Below, piece by piece: positions 38,901 through 50,605 of a DNA stretch of 64,000 bases. The notes beneath the pieces were generated by a model. The model was given only the letters and a program-made list of their open reading frames with translations, was not told the DNA's origin and did not search any database. The stretch is from NCBI RefSeq assembly GCF_003286085.1, contig NW_020825288.1:22010001-22074000 (forward strand), in the 5' to 3' direction. How positions within the stretch are numbered: the first letter of the stretch is position 1; the number at the start of each line of letters is the position of its first letter. The DNA comes from Drosophila persimilis. Its lineage: Eukaryota; Arthropoda; Insecta; Diptera; Drosophilidae. A program made the translations under genes and the position numbers.

Positions 38901-41900
38901 AACAATAAAAGTTTTTCGCTTATTGCCCACTTGTCCTTGAGTGGTTTTGCATAAAGTCCGACCGACCCACTGTCCCCGGCCCAATATCACCATGGAATAT
39001 CGCACTGAATATCCGTGCAACCCTCCTTCATTTCTCTTCCTTGCATTCAACTTAAAACTTTTCGTCAATAAAATATATGTACCTTCCAGTGTCCACTAGA
39101 ACTGACTGGGGGCTGATTGCTGAGAGGGAGGACGGTTTGGCGGTAGATTGGAGGCCTTATGTATTGATTTTCCATCAGCGTGCGCTCAACTGTTTGACTA
39201 TGTGCTAATATATATTAAAAAATGAAAACGGCAACGTAAGGCCGCCAAAAGTATCGTAATGGGCAAAACAGCATAGCAGGATAGAGTTATCGCAGAACAG
39301 AGGTCTACGTATACACAGGGAAATCTACATCATGTTAGTCAAGTAAGTGTGTGTGTAATGTGCTGCAAGGATTGGCATTCATTATGCCTCCCAGTGGGCA
39401 GGCATACACGTCGTATGATTAATCTCATTTCATTATGTTATCGTTTATGTTACATCTTCTAGGCAGCTCTCTCGCTCTCTCCTTCTCACTCACTTACTGT
39501 GTAGTGTGTTTGGTCCTTTGTCCAGGCATGAAAAATGGTTCCTGCCTTTGTTTTCCAAGCATTTAGCTGCTGGCCAGCCAGGATTCGCTTCACTTTCAGT
39601 CTTACTTTTACTTACCCGTAATTTATTACCTTTTTGTTTTCCCCATTTTCCCACTCTAACCAGTAAAACAACTCAATTAACAGTTGACATAATATGCTTT
39701 AGTTTTCTTTTAGTTTTATTTTTTTTCAGTTTTTTTTTCCTTCCTTTCGATTCTTTGTTTTTGCACATTTTAAATTCTTACACTTTTAAAAGATTTCATT
39801 TTAGGTTTCTGTCGTTTTCGTTTTTCGGTTTATCGTATTTGCTCATATTTAATTGAAAGTTACTTTCAAATTTTACTTTTGTTTAGCTTTAATAACATTG
39901 TTAATTCGAGTTTTTTTTTCCTTCTTCCGTGTGTTAAATAATCTATTTTTCTTTAATTTATATATATATATATATATATTTATGTATATATATATGTATA
40001 TAATTTTTTATATAATAGTTTTATAAATACACATTTACATATACAATATTACTTCAGTTTTATGCGTTCTATTAGTTATCTGTTTTTTTTTCTATTTTCG
40101 TTAAATGTTTTTCCTTATTTTTTGTTTGCTTAGAATTTAAGTATCTTAAGAATTTGTCACTTTTCCAAATGCTTGAGGCAAATGGGAATTTCCCAGAGAG
40201 AAAGACCAGAGTGATGGAGAAAACACCTTAGATATTCCGCATGGGATGGGCGTGTGTTTGATGCTTGATAATCAACTGTTTGACAGAATTTTTGCAATAA
40301 ATATCGAATGGCCATAAAACGCCTCATCAAACACAATGGGAATTCTAATTTGAATTCGTTTTTATGTATACAGAATTTTCTCGCTTGAAATTTCATCTGA
40401 ATAGATATTGAATGTGTATTTGCAATGTCGATATTTTACATGGTAATTGGAAAAAAGCTTATGGAAAATACATATGTCGGGCTGGGTTTTGGTTTTGGTT
40501 TCGGATTTTTCGATTGGATGCCTCTGATTACTCCTGCTGGATTTCAATAGCTTTCTGTTTTCTGTTTTATTTTATTTACTGCTTAGCTTGATTAATGAAA
40601 CTTTTCCTTTTTTCTTTTGTTTTTCACTTTAATTTCTATCAATAGTTTTTAGTTTTTTTTATATCTGTAACTCTTTGTTAATGTGCCTTGCATTCGCTTA
40701 ACACTGAAATGGATTTTATTTCGTTTACGTCTATTTGATTTTTGATTAGTTTTATGTGTGCTCGATGGCAAAGATTCGTGGAATGATAGAAACTAGACAG
40801 ACAAAAGCGCAGAATTTTAGAAATACACAAAAAATAAGAAGATGAAAGGAAAACAAACCATTGAAAAGTGAAAACACTCGAACAAATTAAAGGAAATTCC
40901 CTTTAGAAGTTAGCTTTAAAATACCTTTTACTCATAGCATTTTTTTGTGTATATATTTAAACATTGTCCCTTTCTGTTTTAGATGGTTTTATTTAACACT
41001 TGTCTAATTTTCGCATTTATTAACAACAAATAAATTTATGAAATGTGCAACAAATTTCCATCTATGCCGATTGTATCCTATACTCAAACCGTTCCTGTCT
41101 TACGTGTCTTCTCCTCTGCACTTTGGTTAATACTCGTACTTAATTATGTTTATTAAATTTTTACATTACACAAAACACAACTGAAAAAAACTTATTCGAG
41201 GGTTACTCTTTATGTATTTCATGACTTAGTCTCTAACCATTCAGATGCATTACCAGCCAAAAGAACAAACACTCTCCTTCTCTCGTTTCGCATTAACTTG
41301 TAGCTAAATTTCCCTCCCTCTAGGTTCGAATTTCCTTTTATATTTTACAGTTTTTGCCACGTGTATTGCTAGTGTTTATTTTATTTTTTTTTCCTTTTGG
41401 TTTATGCTGTATTTGAAGTTGAATCTTTTTATATTTTTTCCTTTTTTGAACATTTATCTGTCTATTAGGACTTGACCAAATGCAAATGAGAGTTTTCGCC
41501 TTGCCTTCGAAGGAAACAGTCACAAAATGGCAGTCGAGAAGCGTTTACAGTGGGGAAAATCGTTTTTCTTTTTGGGGTTTCTTTTCTTTTTCTGTTTTTT
41601 GTCTGGTATTGTTCTATAAAAGTTTCATAGTTGTGGAAAGGAGAGTATCATAGTCAATTGAAAAAGCGACTCTAGGTATGCTATGCAGCCTATATACACA
41701 ATTTCCAATCAAAGGTTTAGTTAACCGAAAACGTAGACAGCTTCATTGTATGATACAAAGTCGTACATAGAAAAAAAGGCGACAACTTGGCTTGATTTTC
41801 GTATTATCATTCATATTTTGTGCTAAATATTACGTATACGTCGCTGATTCATAGAAAAACCCAATAGCCACTAGATTTATGTATATTCATATAAGATACG

Positions 41901-41974
41901 TTATAGTTATTATAGTTACAGTGTGTCTAGGGTGTAGAGCTGTTGGTTTAGCGTGGAGCGGGTCTAGGGATCGC
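29991..41974. other. Intergenic region including the probable dpr9 3' UTR
   Basis: About 12 kb without a supportable gene. Notable items are GT microsatellites at 34889-34911 and 36837-36855, TATG/CATA palindromic clusters near 37261-37292, and a TA run at 39961-39980. From about 39600 to 41930 the plus strand is strongly T-rich, so the dpr9 sense strand is A-rich with several AATAAA motifs (TTTATT on plus, for example near 41376); this fits a 3' UTR, but no poly(A) site can be fixed by eye. The open frames at 32264-32779 and 33353-33691 have no family resemblance. Confidence 0.6.
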
Positions 41975-42408
41975 TCACCTTATGTCCGCCTCAAAGACCT
42001 GCCTTAACGTGTCCGTCTCCAGTGCCATCTTCCTTGATTGAAGTTCATGTTGTGGCAGGAGCTGCTCCTCTTGCGGTTGCCACCAGCACCATGGTCTCCG
42101 GCCCTGCCAATGCCAGCAGCAACAGCAGCAGCAGCAGCAGAGACTCAGAATGCACTCGAGGAGCTGTCGCATGCCACCAATCCCACAAACGGACACACTG
42201 CCGGCTGGGACACGCTTCGGCCGACGGTAGGCGGAGGCGACACGAGCTGCCGAAGCGAGGAGCGTGTGGAGCGTCCGACAAGCGCCCAGGTGCAGAAGCA
42301 CACACACAGGTACACACAGAGATAGCGAGTGAGCGAGTGGCGAGGATGCGCTGGTGCCGCGTGCTGCATTGCTGCTGGGAACTCCCCTGGAAACGGAATG
42401 AGAAACAC
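41975..42408 (-). CDS. dpr9: dpr9 terminal exon, long-tail form (upstream acceptor)
   Basis: Using the AAACAG|GTGTTTC acceptor (exon start 42408), the join reads VLNG-VSHSVSRGVPSSNAARG and continues through a hydrophobic Cys-rich stretch (LSLCVPVCVLLHLGA), a basic segment and a run of eight cysteines encoded by a CAG/CTG-type repeat, to a stop at 41975-41977. I recall VSHSVSRGVPSSNAARG from dpr9 annotation, which supports use or at least prediction of this form. The acceptor has a weak pyrimidine tract. The polycysteine and Trp-rich end looks odd for a secreted tail. A donor-like AAG|GTGAGC overlaps the stop, so the reading frame might instead continue into a further exon. Confidence 0.45.
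42145..42386 (-). CDS. dpr9: dpr9 terminal exon, short-tail form (downstream acceptor)
   Basis: The acceptor is CATTCCGTTTCCAG|GGGAGTTCC, with a good pyrimidine tract and exon start at 42386. Joined to exon 5 it reads VLNG-EFPAAMQHAAPAHPRHSL, then a hydrophobic Cys-rich segment (YLCVYLCVCFCTWALVG), then about 45 polar residues ending at the stop 42145-42147. GE-x-P-x-AMQ directly after Ig2 resembles the sequence I recall in several Dpr paralogs, so this may be the ancestral frame. The hydrophobic segment is a plausible membrane or GPI-attachment signal, although the polar residues after it are more than a typical GPI signal carries. The 22-base-upstream acceptor gives a different tail. Confidence 0.6.
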
Positions 42409-45400
42409 CTGTTTAATTTACATCTTTATTGCTGCTCTCATACTCAGACATTGGGCGAAACTGAAAGCGATTAAGAAACGAAAATTGTGTGCAGGTATAA
42501 GTATGTATAGAGTACAGAGTAGGTGTCCTTGTAAACGTGGAATTTTCATTAAAACGTAAAGCGAATTAACATCGCATTCGTATGTATACCATATATGTAT
42601 AATCCCCTCCAACACTAACCGGATTACCAGCTCCAACAGAGAGCGGGGCGACCCCAAAAAGCTGTCAAACAATCAAACTGCACAGATAAACCGAAAACAA
42701 AAAACAGAAAACAATGCCAAGATTGTCATACAATAAGTTGCACAAGCCAAAACACCAGAACACCAGAACGACAGCACAACAAGCCCACAAACAAAACTAA
42801 CAAACAGGATTCTCCCGTTACAGCCAACGAACAACTTCTGTCACTGAAACCATTGACTGTTTACAACTTATCAACAGCAAAAGCCAGGGAGAGACAACTG
42901 CAGCTGGGGGTCATGGTGGATGGCTGGGGAAGGGTGAGCCCTCATACACAGGTGTTGAAAGGCGACTCCGCTGCGGTGCAAAGTAACGTAAACAAGGCTT
43001 ACCAGGCTTCGACTTGCTTTTGCAAAAATAATGCACAACCACCTCTATCTTGCAAATACATAATCCCATTTAGAGCTCTCCTGAAGAGCGCTCAAATTCA
43101 GAAATACTTGATTTAATTTTAGAAATATTTTTTATAAGTCCAATATTTATCATTTTAGCGACTAATTTTTGATGGCTGTGGTTTTAAATTCCAAAAGGTA
43201 TGGAAATTATCTTTCCATAAACCTTCTGACACATTTCGCATCCATTAGAGCTCGTTAAAAGTCAACAGGACCTTTTTGGGGGTACATTGCAGCTGTCTGG
43301 GATGGAAATGAAAGTCTCGGCTGGCACTTTAAGACCACTATCCTTTGGGGTCCCAACTGAAAGTGAACCCGACAAAGCTCCTGACCCCATTGATGGTGAT
43401 GTCGATGTCGATGCTGATGCGGCAAGCCAAACAAAAACACAATTCCCGGGCTTCGTATTGTCCCCATGTCTCCCTTTCGCTCTCACTTTCTCCCTCTGTT
43501 CGCGTGGGGGAGGGAGGAAAACAGGTAACAATAAACAATAAAAAGCAAAGTAATGCTAAAAGTGAAGCAGAAAGAAATGGGAAGCTCCAGTAGCACAAGG
43601 AGGAGCTCCATAGGAGAAGAGCCAGTGAAAAAGTTTTGCATTGCAACACGATGACAAAAACAAAAACTCCACAAAGAACCGAAACTTTACATACCCTGGC
43701 AAAACCATATAAAATATTATTATTTTTTGTCATATATGTATTTATATTAAATTGTATATTGCTTAAGATAAAGCTACCATTTGCAACGCTATAAAATTAA
43801 CAATTAAAAGCATTCATGACTTTTGAGGTCACAGATGTGTTGCAAACATCTGTGCAAAATCATAATACCCTCCTTTTGCAAGAATATACAAATACTAACA
43901 GCCAACAACAATGCTGACGGCCTTATAATAATAATAATAATAATACTAACAAACAAAACAAACTGTAGCGACAAAGAACAATGGCGAAAGTAGCAGAGCG
44001 ACAGAACAGGACTACTACCAGAACATCAGAGATCTGAACAGAACAGGACTGAACAAGATACAAAACATAATAATAATCAGAAACAAGTGTGCCAAAGCAG
44101 TTAACGGAAACAACGCGCATTGCATGCACAATATGGCGCCAGGGATGAGTACCCCTCTCGTGCTCATACATGTGTGTGTGTGTGGGTGTTTGGTAGTGTG
44201 CTTTGGCGTCTTTTCCGAGCAAAAGACAACACCGTGTGACATTATCTAGCAGACACGGTTGCTGCGACAACGACGACAACTTGACATTAGTGAAAGTCGC
44301 ACAGGAAGTGGAAGTGAGCCAAACTGTGCTCTCGTCCTAGACAGTCACCAAGGGACGGGTGGGGCACCGGGGGAGAGTGTAACATAAACATAATTTTCAT
44401 GTGGCACGCGTGCCAGATACTCGTACTGCATGTGGGGGCCAGGACCCCAAAAGTTTGGCCCGGGAGTTGAGTAAATTTAAATACTCTTTTTGTTTGTTTT
44501 GGCTGCAAAGAAGCAGATTTAAATTTTTTTATTTTTCAAAAAGTTACACAAAGTTTTGAAGAAAGGGATAGAAAGTAAGGGGGGAAGAGTGCTCTCCCCT
44601 AAGCTTGCATTTTTTTTAGTCAATTGGTGATTGTTGTAAGGATTTATTATGAAATACTTACGCGTTTACTAAAGAATAGAATATTGAATAAAGTACGAGT
44701 GTCAAAGATGCAAATATGATTGAACCTATTACCCAATTGTTTCCACACTCTCCTACGCTACGTCAATATTATTGTTGTATAAAAATAACCTTATGGATAA
44801 CTTATCCCTTTTCAACACTATGACTACCCCAATCTCATATCGAGTTACACGACAAAGTTCGCATACTTTACAGAGAAGAGTGTAGCTTCCGCATCCCAAA
44901 ACTTTAGCCCCCATGGCTACGTTTGTTCTGCAAATGATGATGGCAGGCGGAGTGGTTTCCTGTAGAGAGGGAAGATGGGTATACAAAAAAAAAATGAAGG
45001 GGTCGGGGCGCATAATCATTACACCGCTGGATAGGGAAACGGGTGGGCGACAGCGGGAAGCTGTCTTTCCATTCCGTATAATTTCCACGTGCCACTTTTA
45101 GCAGTTTTCACTTAGCTGAGCTCATCTGGTTTTCGTTGAATATTCGTGGAAATATTGAAATAGACACCCCGGCAGCATCCCCATCCGAATACTTGGCTGT
45201 GCTATCCACTAATCAATATTTGTTCATTGGTTGCCAATCGATTCCTCCTTGGGGGTGGCCAAAACACGCTCTCTTAGCTGCCTTTGTTGGTGTTTTCACT
45301 TAGTCTGTCTTTCACTTTAAACAACACTTTGTTGGCTAGTTATTGTCACCTCTTTCGTGCTTACTTACTCTTCAGCTTTCCCCTATCTCTTGTCTATTTT

Positions 45401-48400
45401 CTCTCGTGTTTTTCTTCTGGCCTGGTTCTCCTGCTTTTGTGTCAGTTCTCGGGGTGCCCCGTGGAGCTTCAACAGCTGCAATTTCTATGGCTGCCTTTGG
45501 GCAGATTTCCACCATTGATATGCTGACTCAGGCTCGGGCGAAAGCATTAGCCTGTTCTAAGGGGATTGCGATCTATTTTCTAGGTCTTAGACACAAATCC
45601 TCTGGCATCTTTCAGTCTCTAGTTGGTAGTGTGGGAATAGCTAAGTAGTTCTTACTTTCGTATGCATTTCTTTGTTGATTATTTAACCCACTATTACAGG
45701 TGTGCATTGAGTGATGTTCATAGGATGTTCTTCTTCGTATCTACATATATTTAAATGGTTTCAAAATACACGTAACTAACATTATGTCCTAAGGTAACTG
45801 TTACTCATCTGCAGCCTCACTCCATCCTTTGAAGCTCTCCTAAATAAACTTAAATGCCTCTCCAGCACTGCTTCAGATTATCTTTTAAACACAAAAGCCT
45901 TGAAGTATTCTTTGTTACAAAATCACACTTCATAAAAGTCAGTTTATAATAGTTTTCGCCAAAGGCGATAGTGGCTTATGGTACTTAACCCCAAAGTAAA
46001 GTAACTTGAAGTACTTAACCCCAAAAATGTATTGTAGCTACAATGAGCTACAACATAATACTTTAAATAAACTCAGTAAATGTTTCAATTTCTAATGGAA
46101 AGCCTGGCAGCTTTACGATGTACAAAATAATTGAAAGTTGCAAAGTAAAGTTACAATGAAATTGTGAGCATATCAATATTAATGGGAAAAGTTTAAGTGA
46201 AACGCTTTTGGTTGATTTATGATGAGTTTAATGATGCAACAATAAAGGAAAACACCCCAACTGTAAATCGGTTTCCGATGTTTAAGTGCTGATACAAATT
46301 AAAACGAAACTTAAATGCAGTACCTGTTAGAATAAGTCGATAAATTTATTTCATAATTTGTATTATACAATTCATAATCCTAACGATCCCTGATACTAGA
46401 ATTGAATATTTGACAGTTGATTTAATGCACAAATTATTGATTGCGTATGTACATATATAATCCCTATCCACTAGACCATCACCTAATTGTTACCTACGAT
46501 GATTAGAAGCAACTTTCGTTCAAAGTTATCCTTTATTCCTTGGTGCAGAAATGAGCTTTGAGTACCTTTGATAAGTTTATTATACACCATTTTATCCCTC
46601 TAATCCCTCTTTCACTCTTTCTTTTGCAGTTCAGTTTCGTCTCCCTACGACTATCTGTTGCCTTCCCATTACTCGTATTGTCTACCCCGGGTCAGGCCAA
46701 TAGCTATGGTGTAACCCATTACCATTCTCATTGTCTCATTCACATTTTTGTGCATTTTCAAATTCTGGGCTTATCCCTTTCGTCCACCATTGTTTTATTC
46801 GGATCCTGTGTATGGGTGGTCCTATTTCTCTTGGGTGGTGGTTTTGTTGTCGTTTATTTTACTTACCATTGAGCACATGTACCGTGACGCTGCGGGGCTT
46901 TGCATTTGATGGATTACACTGATAATGCCCCGAGTCCGACGGACGCGCCGATTTAATCAAGAGAAATGATGTGGTCGTCTCGCCCTTATTGGTCACCACC
47001 GAAACGCCGCCGCGCGGCGAATCGTAGTTGATAATCTGCGGATGAGAATGGAAATCCAGCGACAAATTAGCAAAAGTCATAAAAGATATTCCACAAATTT
47101 GCTTGGGGAAAAAACTTGGATTCGTTTTTCTGCGCTATAAACATTTTCTAAGCCATAAAACAGAATCAAGATTACGCATACGCACTGTTGCACACTTGGC
47201 AAATTAAAATAAATAAAATAGAGTGGAGACGGGAGAGAAGATAAGAAAGAGGAGCAGGAAATATGCAAAGTAAGGGAAGAATGATTGCAAATAAAACCGA
47301 AACAAAACAATAAAATTAAATCTGTTTTGGGGCACAAAGAAAGTAGAAAAAGAGAGAGAGAAAAATCTCCGGCACTAATGGCAATATTTTTCCCTTTCTT
47401 CGTCGTCAGCTCGCTCTATAGAAAAGGCATAACAATGGCGACGACCGTCAACCCTTAGAGCACAGCCCCTATTTCACCCTCTCCCCTCTCTGGGGCCCTA
47501 CTGCGAATTCCCAATACAATAAGCCAAAAGCCCAGGCATGAAGTGTGAGGAAAACACACCTAAAGTGGAAAACTAAAACGTGGCTCAGAGACGGAACAAA
47601 ACCAAAATCCATTTAAAACCCAAACCAAAAACCCTTTTCAAGCCCCCGTCCACCCGTCCACTCGTCCATTTGTCCGTCTGGTTCCCTTCCTAAATGGCAT
47701 TACCTAATAAAAAAATAAAAAAAAAAAAAGAGCGAAAGGAAAGTTTTGGCCCGGCAAAGCTAATTTAAAAGTTACTAAATTGAACACTAAAGGGTTCTCT
47801 GTCAGACTTTCCCTGGGCAGGGCTCGGTCTCGGGCCAAAGGGGAAGCGATAATGATACCCCAAAGTAATTGCATGTCCTCCCCGAAAAATGGAGGCAAAG
47901 GTAAAGGACTTCAACTCACTGCATTATTGTGATTCCAGAAGATATAAGCCGGCGGCTCCGGTGAGTTGAGTATGACACAGGTGAGATTTATAGTCGATCC
48001 ACTCTCTATATACAGGTCGGGGGCGCCGATTATTTCCGTCGAGGGTTCTGAAAGAAAAATACGAGAAAATGTGAAATTGTGAAAACCAAAGGTAGAATAA
48101 ATCAGTAAAAATAATTAAACAAAGCGCATTTCCATTTCGAATGTACTAGCTGTGGAGTAAAATAACAATTAGCTGGGAAGGAATTTCCTTTTGGTGGGCA
48201 CTTGAACCGAGAGAGAGGTGTGAGAATTTCAAAGGATTCTCGCTTACCCTCATTGAAATATGCTTCTCTCTCTCAGCTCCCCGTTTTTCCTCATATTGTG
48301 AGGGTGAAATGATTTCCATCCTTTGAAATGAAGCAATTGAAGTGCCAGCAAAACGAAATGGAAATGGAAATATTTTGCTTTTACACTTATTTCAACTGTT

Positions 48401-50570
48401 ATTTAACTCAACGATAATTAAATGGGAAAAGTTCCAGAGGAGAGCGGAAACCCCTCCTCTGTGGAAGGTTATAAATTAAATTCGCCTTGAGTTCCGTCTT
48501 GAGATTTCTTGAAGCTGCTTCTATGGATACTTTATCGTAATTTATACGAGTGCAAATATTAATTTATTTGATTTGTGAAATAATTGAGAGGTTTTGGCTG
48601 AGAAGAGATATGTACATATAACAATGACCACTTATGCTCTCCCTTCAGATCTTTCATTTTTTTTTTACACTGAAAAAAACTTACCAACAACATTCAGGTG
48701 AATGTAGTGACTCATGTGCGGTGTGGTTGATACCTGGCACTCGTAGATGCCAGAATCACGATGCTGCGGATATTTGATTTGTAGCATCCAGTCTTCGGTT
48801 TGCGGCTGGTGTATGGCCCGAAAGCGCTGATCCGACGTGTACGTGTACCGGCCCACTGTCAGCAAGTGTATGTCCCGATGTCGCACCCAAGACACCTGAA
48901 GCAGCATCTACACAGAGGCGACGGATAGAAAGGGAATAGCATTTCATTTGTTGAGAACCGAGATTCTGGGGCACAAACAGTTTAAAAAGTCAATTTCATA
49001 CGCAACCACTGGAGTCCAAGGGGTTTCCAGGGGATGCGTCAGAGGCAGCAGCCTTTTGTGTCAGACACACGTGTAAAATGCAAATTTATTTCGAAATATT
49101 TTATATGATTTTTTACCCAATTTTTCTTTATGCCTCGTGTTGTTGTTTGGCAAAAGGAAAAAAAAACTTTGACATGAGAGTGTGGAGGGAGGGGCGTCTT
49201 AGGCAGCTCACCCTCATCAGGCCGACAAATTGAAGCTGGAATACGACTCAGACTCAGGAATACACTCATATATGTATGTATTTTGCATGTCTGTATGTAT
49301 TCGGCAACCACCTGCTGTTTAATGCTCAACTTTTCCTTGCCCCGGCCACAGCCCGAGAAGGGGGCGAAACATTTTTAAGTGACGCTGATTTAGGGGTTGC
49401 CTGAGGTCCTGGCAGGCCTTCAAGCATTGGTGCTGAAAGGACTGGTGGGAGTGCATGCGGGAGTGGTAGGAGTGCTGGAGGACGCCGTGTCCTGTGCCGA
49501 CTGTGTTGCGTGTCATACGTCAGCTGTGAGCATTTTCAATTTCAATGACAACAGCTTAGTAACATCCTGCCTAACGATGAACGACGACGACGACGACGGC
49601 GACGAGCACGACGACTACGACTTTGGCAAAGTTAATGGACAAGAAACACAGCGGCGTACCAGACGGCGGGCCGAAGGGTGCAGGATGAGCGATGGCTTAG
49701 GGGGGCTAAGGCGGGGGCCTAGGACCAGGTGTTAGTTAGCAGACACAAAGGTAAACTTTGGCAGCTGCTTAAGCAAAAGTTCCATGTAATTAACACCAAA
49801 AGTCCCAAAGTATAAAGCATAAGAAGGAGGAAGCCCCAGGAAGACAGCCTCCATCTTGAAAAACCAACCGCAAACATTTTCCCTTTAGTCCCCCCATTCA
49901 TACCATTTCCCACTTTTTATGGCCATTAAGCTTGTTTACAGTATCGTAAAATTGTCTGCCATATCAATATATTTCCATATTTTTTATTTATTTTTTTTTT
50001 TTGGCTTGCAAAAACAAACATCAAAATCTGAAAAGATTTCTTTTTTTACAGCTCAATTTGGCAGGCGAGAAAAGGGACATATATTATGGCAAAACACAGC
50101 CAGGCCAAAGGCTTGGAAGTAAAAAGTAATACAATTTAGAGGGATTTCAATCTAGAGAAAACTAATGAAAATAGAAGGAAAATGAACTAACAGAAGAATG
50201 GCATCATTCGAAAGGAGTACATATTTATCTGCAGAAGAAGTTAATTTATATACCAAATAGCTATACTTTGACATTATCCTAAAAAGTAGATTCAATTCAG
50301 AATCGTTTTTCGAGCCACGTATTAACATTGCATGATAAAACTGATGAGAGCCCTGATGCTGTAAAGCTCCATCGACATCTCCTTTAAAATCTCTCGCTTG
50401 TTTCCTTTAGAATCATAAAGAAAATTCTGAAATTTTCGAGGTGTAGCTCTACCAAACATAAACCTCTCTCCTGAGCGAAGCGCAAATGAAAAACGTCATT
50501 AATAATGTAGAGACCATCAGCATCCGTTCGCTGTTTATCATTATGGACGGTGTGAAGGAAAGCACACCCA

Positions 50571-50605
<35 letters not shown>

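Noticed and set aside
42022-42474. 150-codon plus-strand open frame
   Set aside because: Antisense shadow of the dpr9 terminal exon, where the simple repeats leave most frames open.
43925-43945. TAA repeat tract considered as part of a CRISPR-like or satellite array
   Set aside because: Plain trinucleotide microsatellite; no spacer structure.
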